From Candidatus Delongbacteria bacterium (GTDB lineage: Bacteria > UBA4055), in contig WTAK01000040.1 in NCBI GenBank assembly GCA_013139625.1, positions 1-6,111 of the forward strand: DNA of 6,111 bases, read 5' to 3'. Position 1 is the stretch's first letter. Each line of letters starts with the position of its first letter. Positions 5,354-6,111 of this stretch are shown here, in pieces. Position numbers and translations under genes: made by a program. The notes under the pieces were generated by a model. That model was not told the origin of the DNA. It worked only from the letters and a program-made list of their open reading frames with translations, and ran no database searches.

Positions 5354-6111
5354 ATGGCAAAAAAACCAACACTAAAAATTGTAGGAACAGGTTCTTTCCT
5401 TCCTGAAACAATCTTAACAAATAAGGATCTTGAAAAGGTCATGGATACTACTGATGAATGGATCACTCAGAGAGTAGGTATTAAAGAAAGAAGAGTTATA
5501 GGAGATACCGGTCTTTCCACTTCTGATATGGCAACTGCTGCAGGTAAAGCTGCAATAGAAGATGCCGGCCTAACAGCTGAAGACATTGATTGTATTATTG
5601 TAGCAACAATTACTCCTGACATGCATTTTCCTTCAACAGCTATTTTTGTTCAGCAGAATCTTGGAGCAAAAAATGCAGCTGTTTTTGATGTATCTGCTGC
5701 TTGTACAGGATGGATCTACGGAATGACCATTGCTGAGGGGTTAATACTTTCAGGTAAATTTAAAAATATTTTGGTGATCGGTGCGGAATTTCTAACTTCA
5801 CTCGCAAATATAAATGATCGTTCAACTTATGTTCTTTTCGGTGATGCTTCGGGTGCAGTGGTAGTTCAACCTGCGGATGACGATCGTGGCATGCTAGGAT
5901 CTTATATAAAAAGTAATGGTGAGCTTGCAGATTTATTATGGTCATACGGTGGAGGATCTAGAACAAACAAGAAAGTTTCTGACCAAGAAAAAATGGTTGA
6001 TAAAGATGGTAACGATAAAAAATCTTACATCAGAATGGAAGGTAATAAAGTTTATAAATATGCAGTTAGAGCTATGATAGAATCTGCAGAAAAAGCTATG
6101 GAAGATGCTCA
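5354..6111 (+). CDS. fabH: 3-oxoacyl-ACP synthase III FabH (3' end missing)
   Basis: FabH condenses an acyl-CoA primer, typically acetyl-CoA, with malonyl-ACP to start each fatty acid (type II synthesis, cytoplasm). The gene runs off the window after 252 full codons of about 325. Visible features: IVGTGSFLPE (9-18), TDEWITQRVGIKERR (33-47, CoA-binding W36 and the R40 region), VATITPDMHFPS (83-94), the nucleophile Cys117 in DVSAACTGW (112-120), RSTYVLFGDASGAVVV (before residue 176) and MEGNKVYKYAVRAM near the end. The catalytic His and Asn of the thiolase-fold Cys-His-Asn triad lie beyond the window. The loop before MEGNKVYK is longer than in E. coli, as in many other FabH proteins. The ATG at 5354 is preceded by AGGTGAT (5344-5350), a good match to the 16S rRNA end, though the spacing of three bases is short. 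It sits 29 bases after plsX, so the two are probably co-transcribed. Confidence 0.96.
   Translation, partial: MAKKPTLKIVGTGSFLPETILTNKDLEKVMDTTDEWITQRVGIKERRVIGDTGLSTSDMATAAGKAAIEDAGLTAEDIDCIIVATITPDMHFPSTAIFVQQNLGAKNAAVFDVSAACTGWIYGMTIAEGLILSGKFKNILVIGAEFLTSLANINDRSTYVLFGDASGAVVVQPADDDRGMLGSYIKSNGELADLLWSYGGGSRTNKKVSDQEKMVDKDGNDKKSYIRMEGNKVYKYAVRAMIESAEKAMEDA

Noticed and set aside
1..6111. A novel defence, mobile or biosynthetic system
   Set aside because: All genes but the lipoprotein are recognised housekeeping genes, and no nuclease, transposase, toxin-antitoxin, CRISPR or secondary-metabolism gene is visible on either strand.

Overview
The window is an AT-rich (by eye roughly one third G+C), densely packed bacterial chromosome segment. 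Every gene is on the + strand. Gene content and style (a Lys-rich, AT-rich proteome, a PKD-domain lipoprotein, and a DUF177-rpmF-plsX-fabH cluster) suggest an anaerobic Gram-negative of the FCB group or a related candidate phylum such as Cloacimonadota. That placement is inference from style only, because no rRNA or other strong taxonomic marker is present.

Left block (1-3420): the 3' part of clpX (the ATPase of the ClpXP protease; its zinc-binding N-terminus lies before the window) overlaps by one base a thiamine diphosphokinase gene. After 36 bases comes uridine phosphorylase (udp), and 30 bases later a lipoprotein with a PKD domain and a second conserved C-terminal domain of unknown function. 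The short gaps and lack of terminators suggest one transcript, although the products serve unrelated processes (proteolysis, thiamine diphosphate supply, pyrimidine salvage, envelope).

Boundary (3421-3560): a compact GC-rich palindrome resembling a REP-type repeat, followed by a good sigma70-type promoter (TTGACT, 17 bases, TATATT). A decayed relative of the palindrome probably lies at the end of the thiamine diphosphokinase gene (about 1699-1727).

Right block (3561-6111): the classic DUF177 (YceD-like) - rpmF (ribosomal protein L32) - plsX - fabH cluster, which links ribosome assembly with the start of fatty-acid and phospholipid synthesis. A strong intrinsic terminator sits between rpmF and plsX. 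It implies either partial read-through or a separate plsX-fabH promoter in the AT-rich gap. fabH runs off the right end.

No CRISPR array, tRNA, rRNA, transposase or defence system is visible. The window is mostly housekeeping. The least explained items are the C-terminal domain of the lipoprotein, the palindromic repeat with its probable decayed copy, and the terminator/promoter arrangement inside the lipid cluster.
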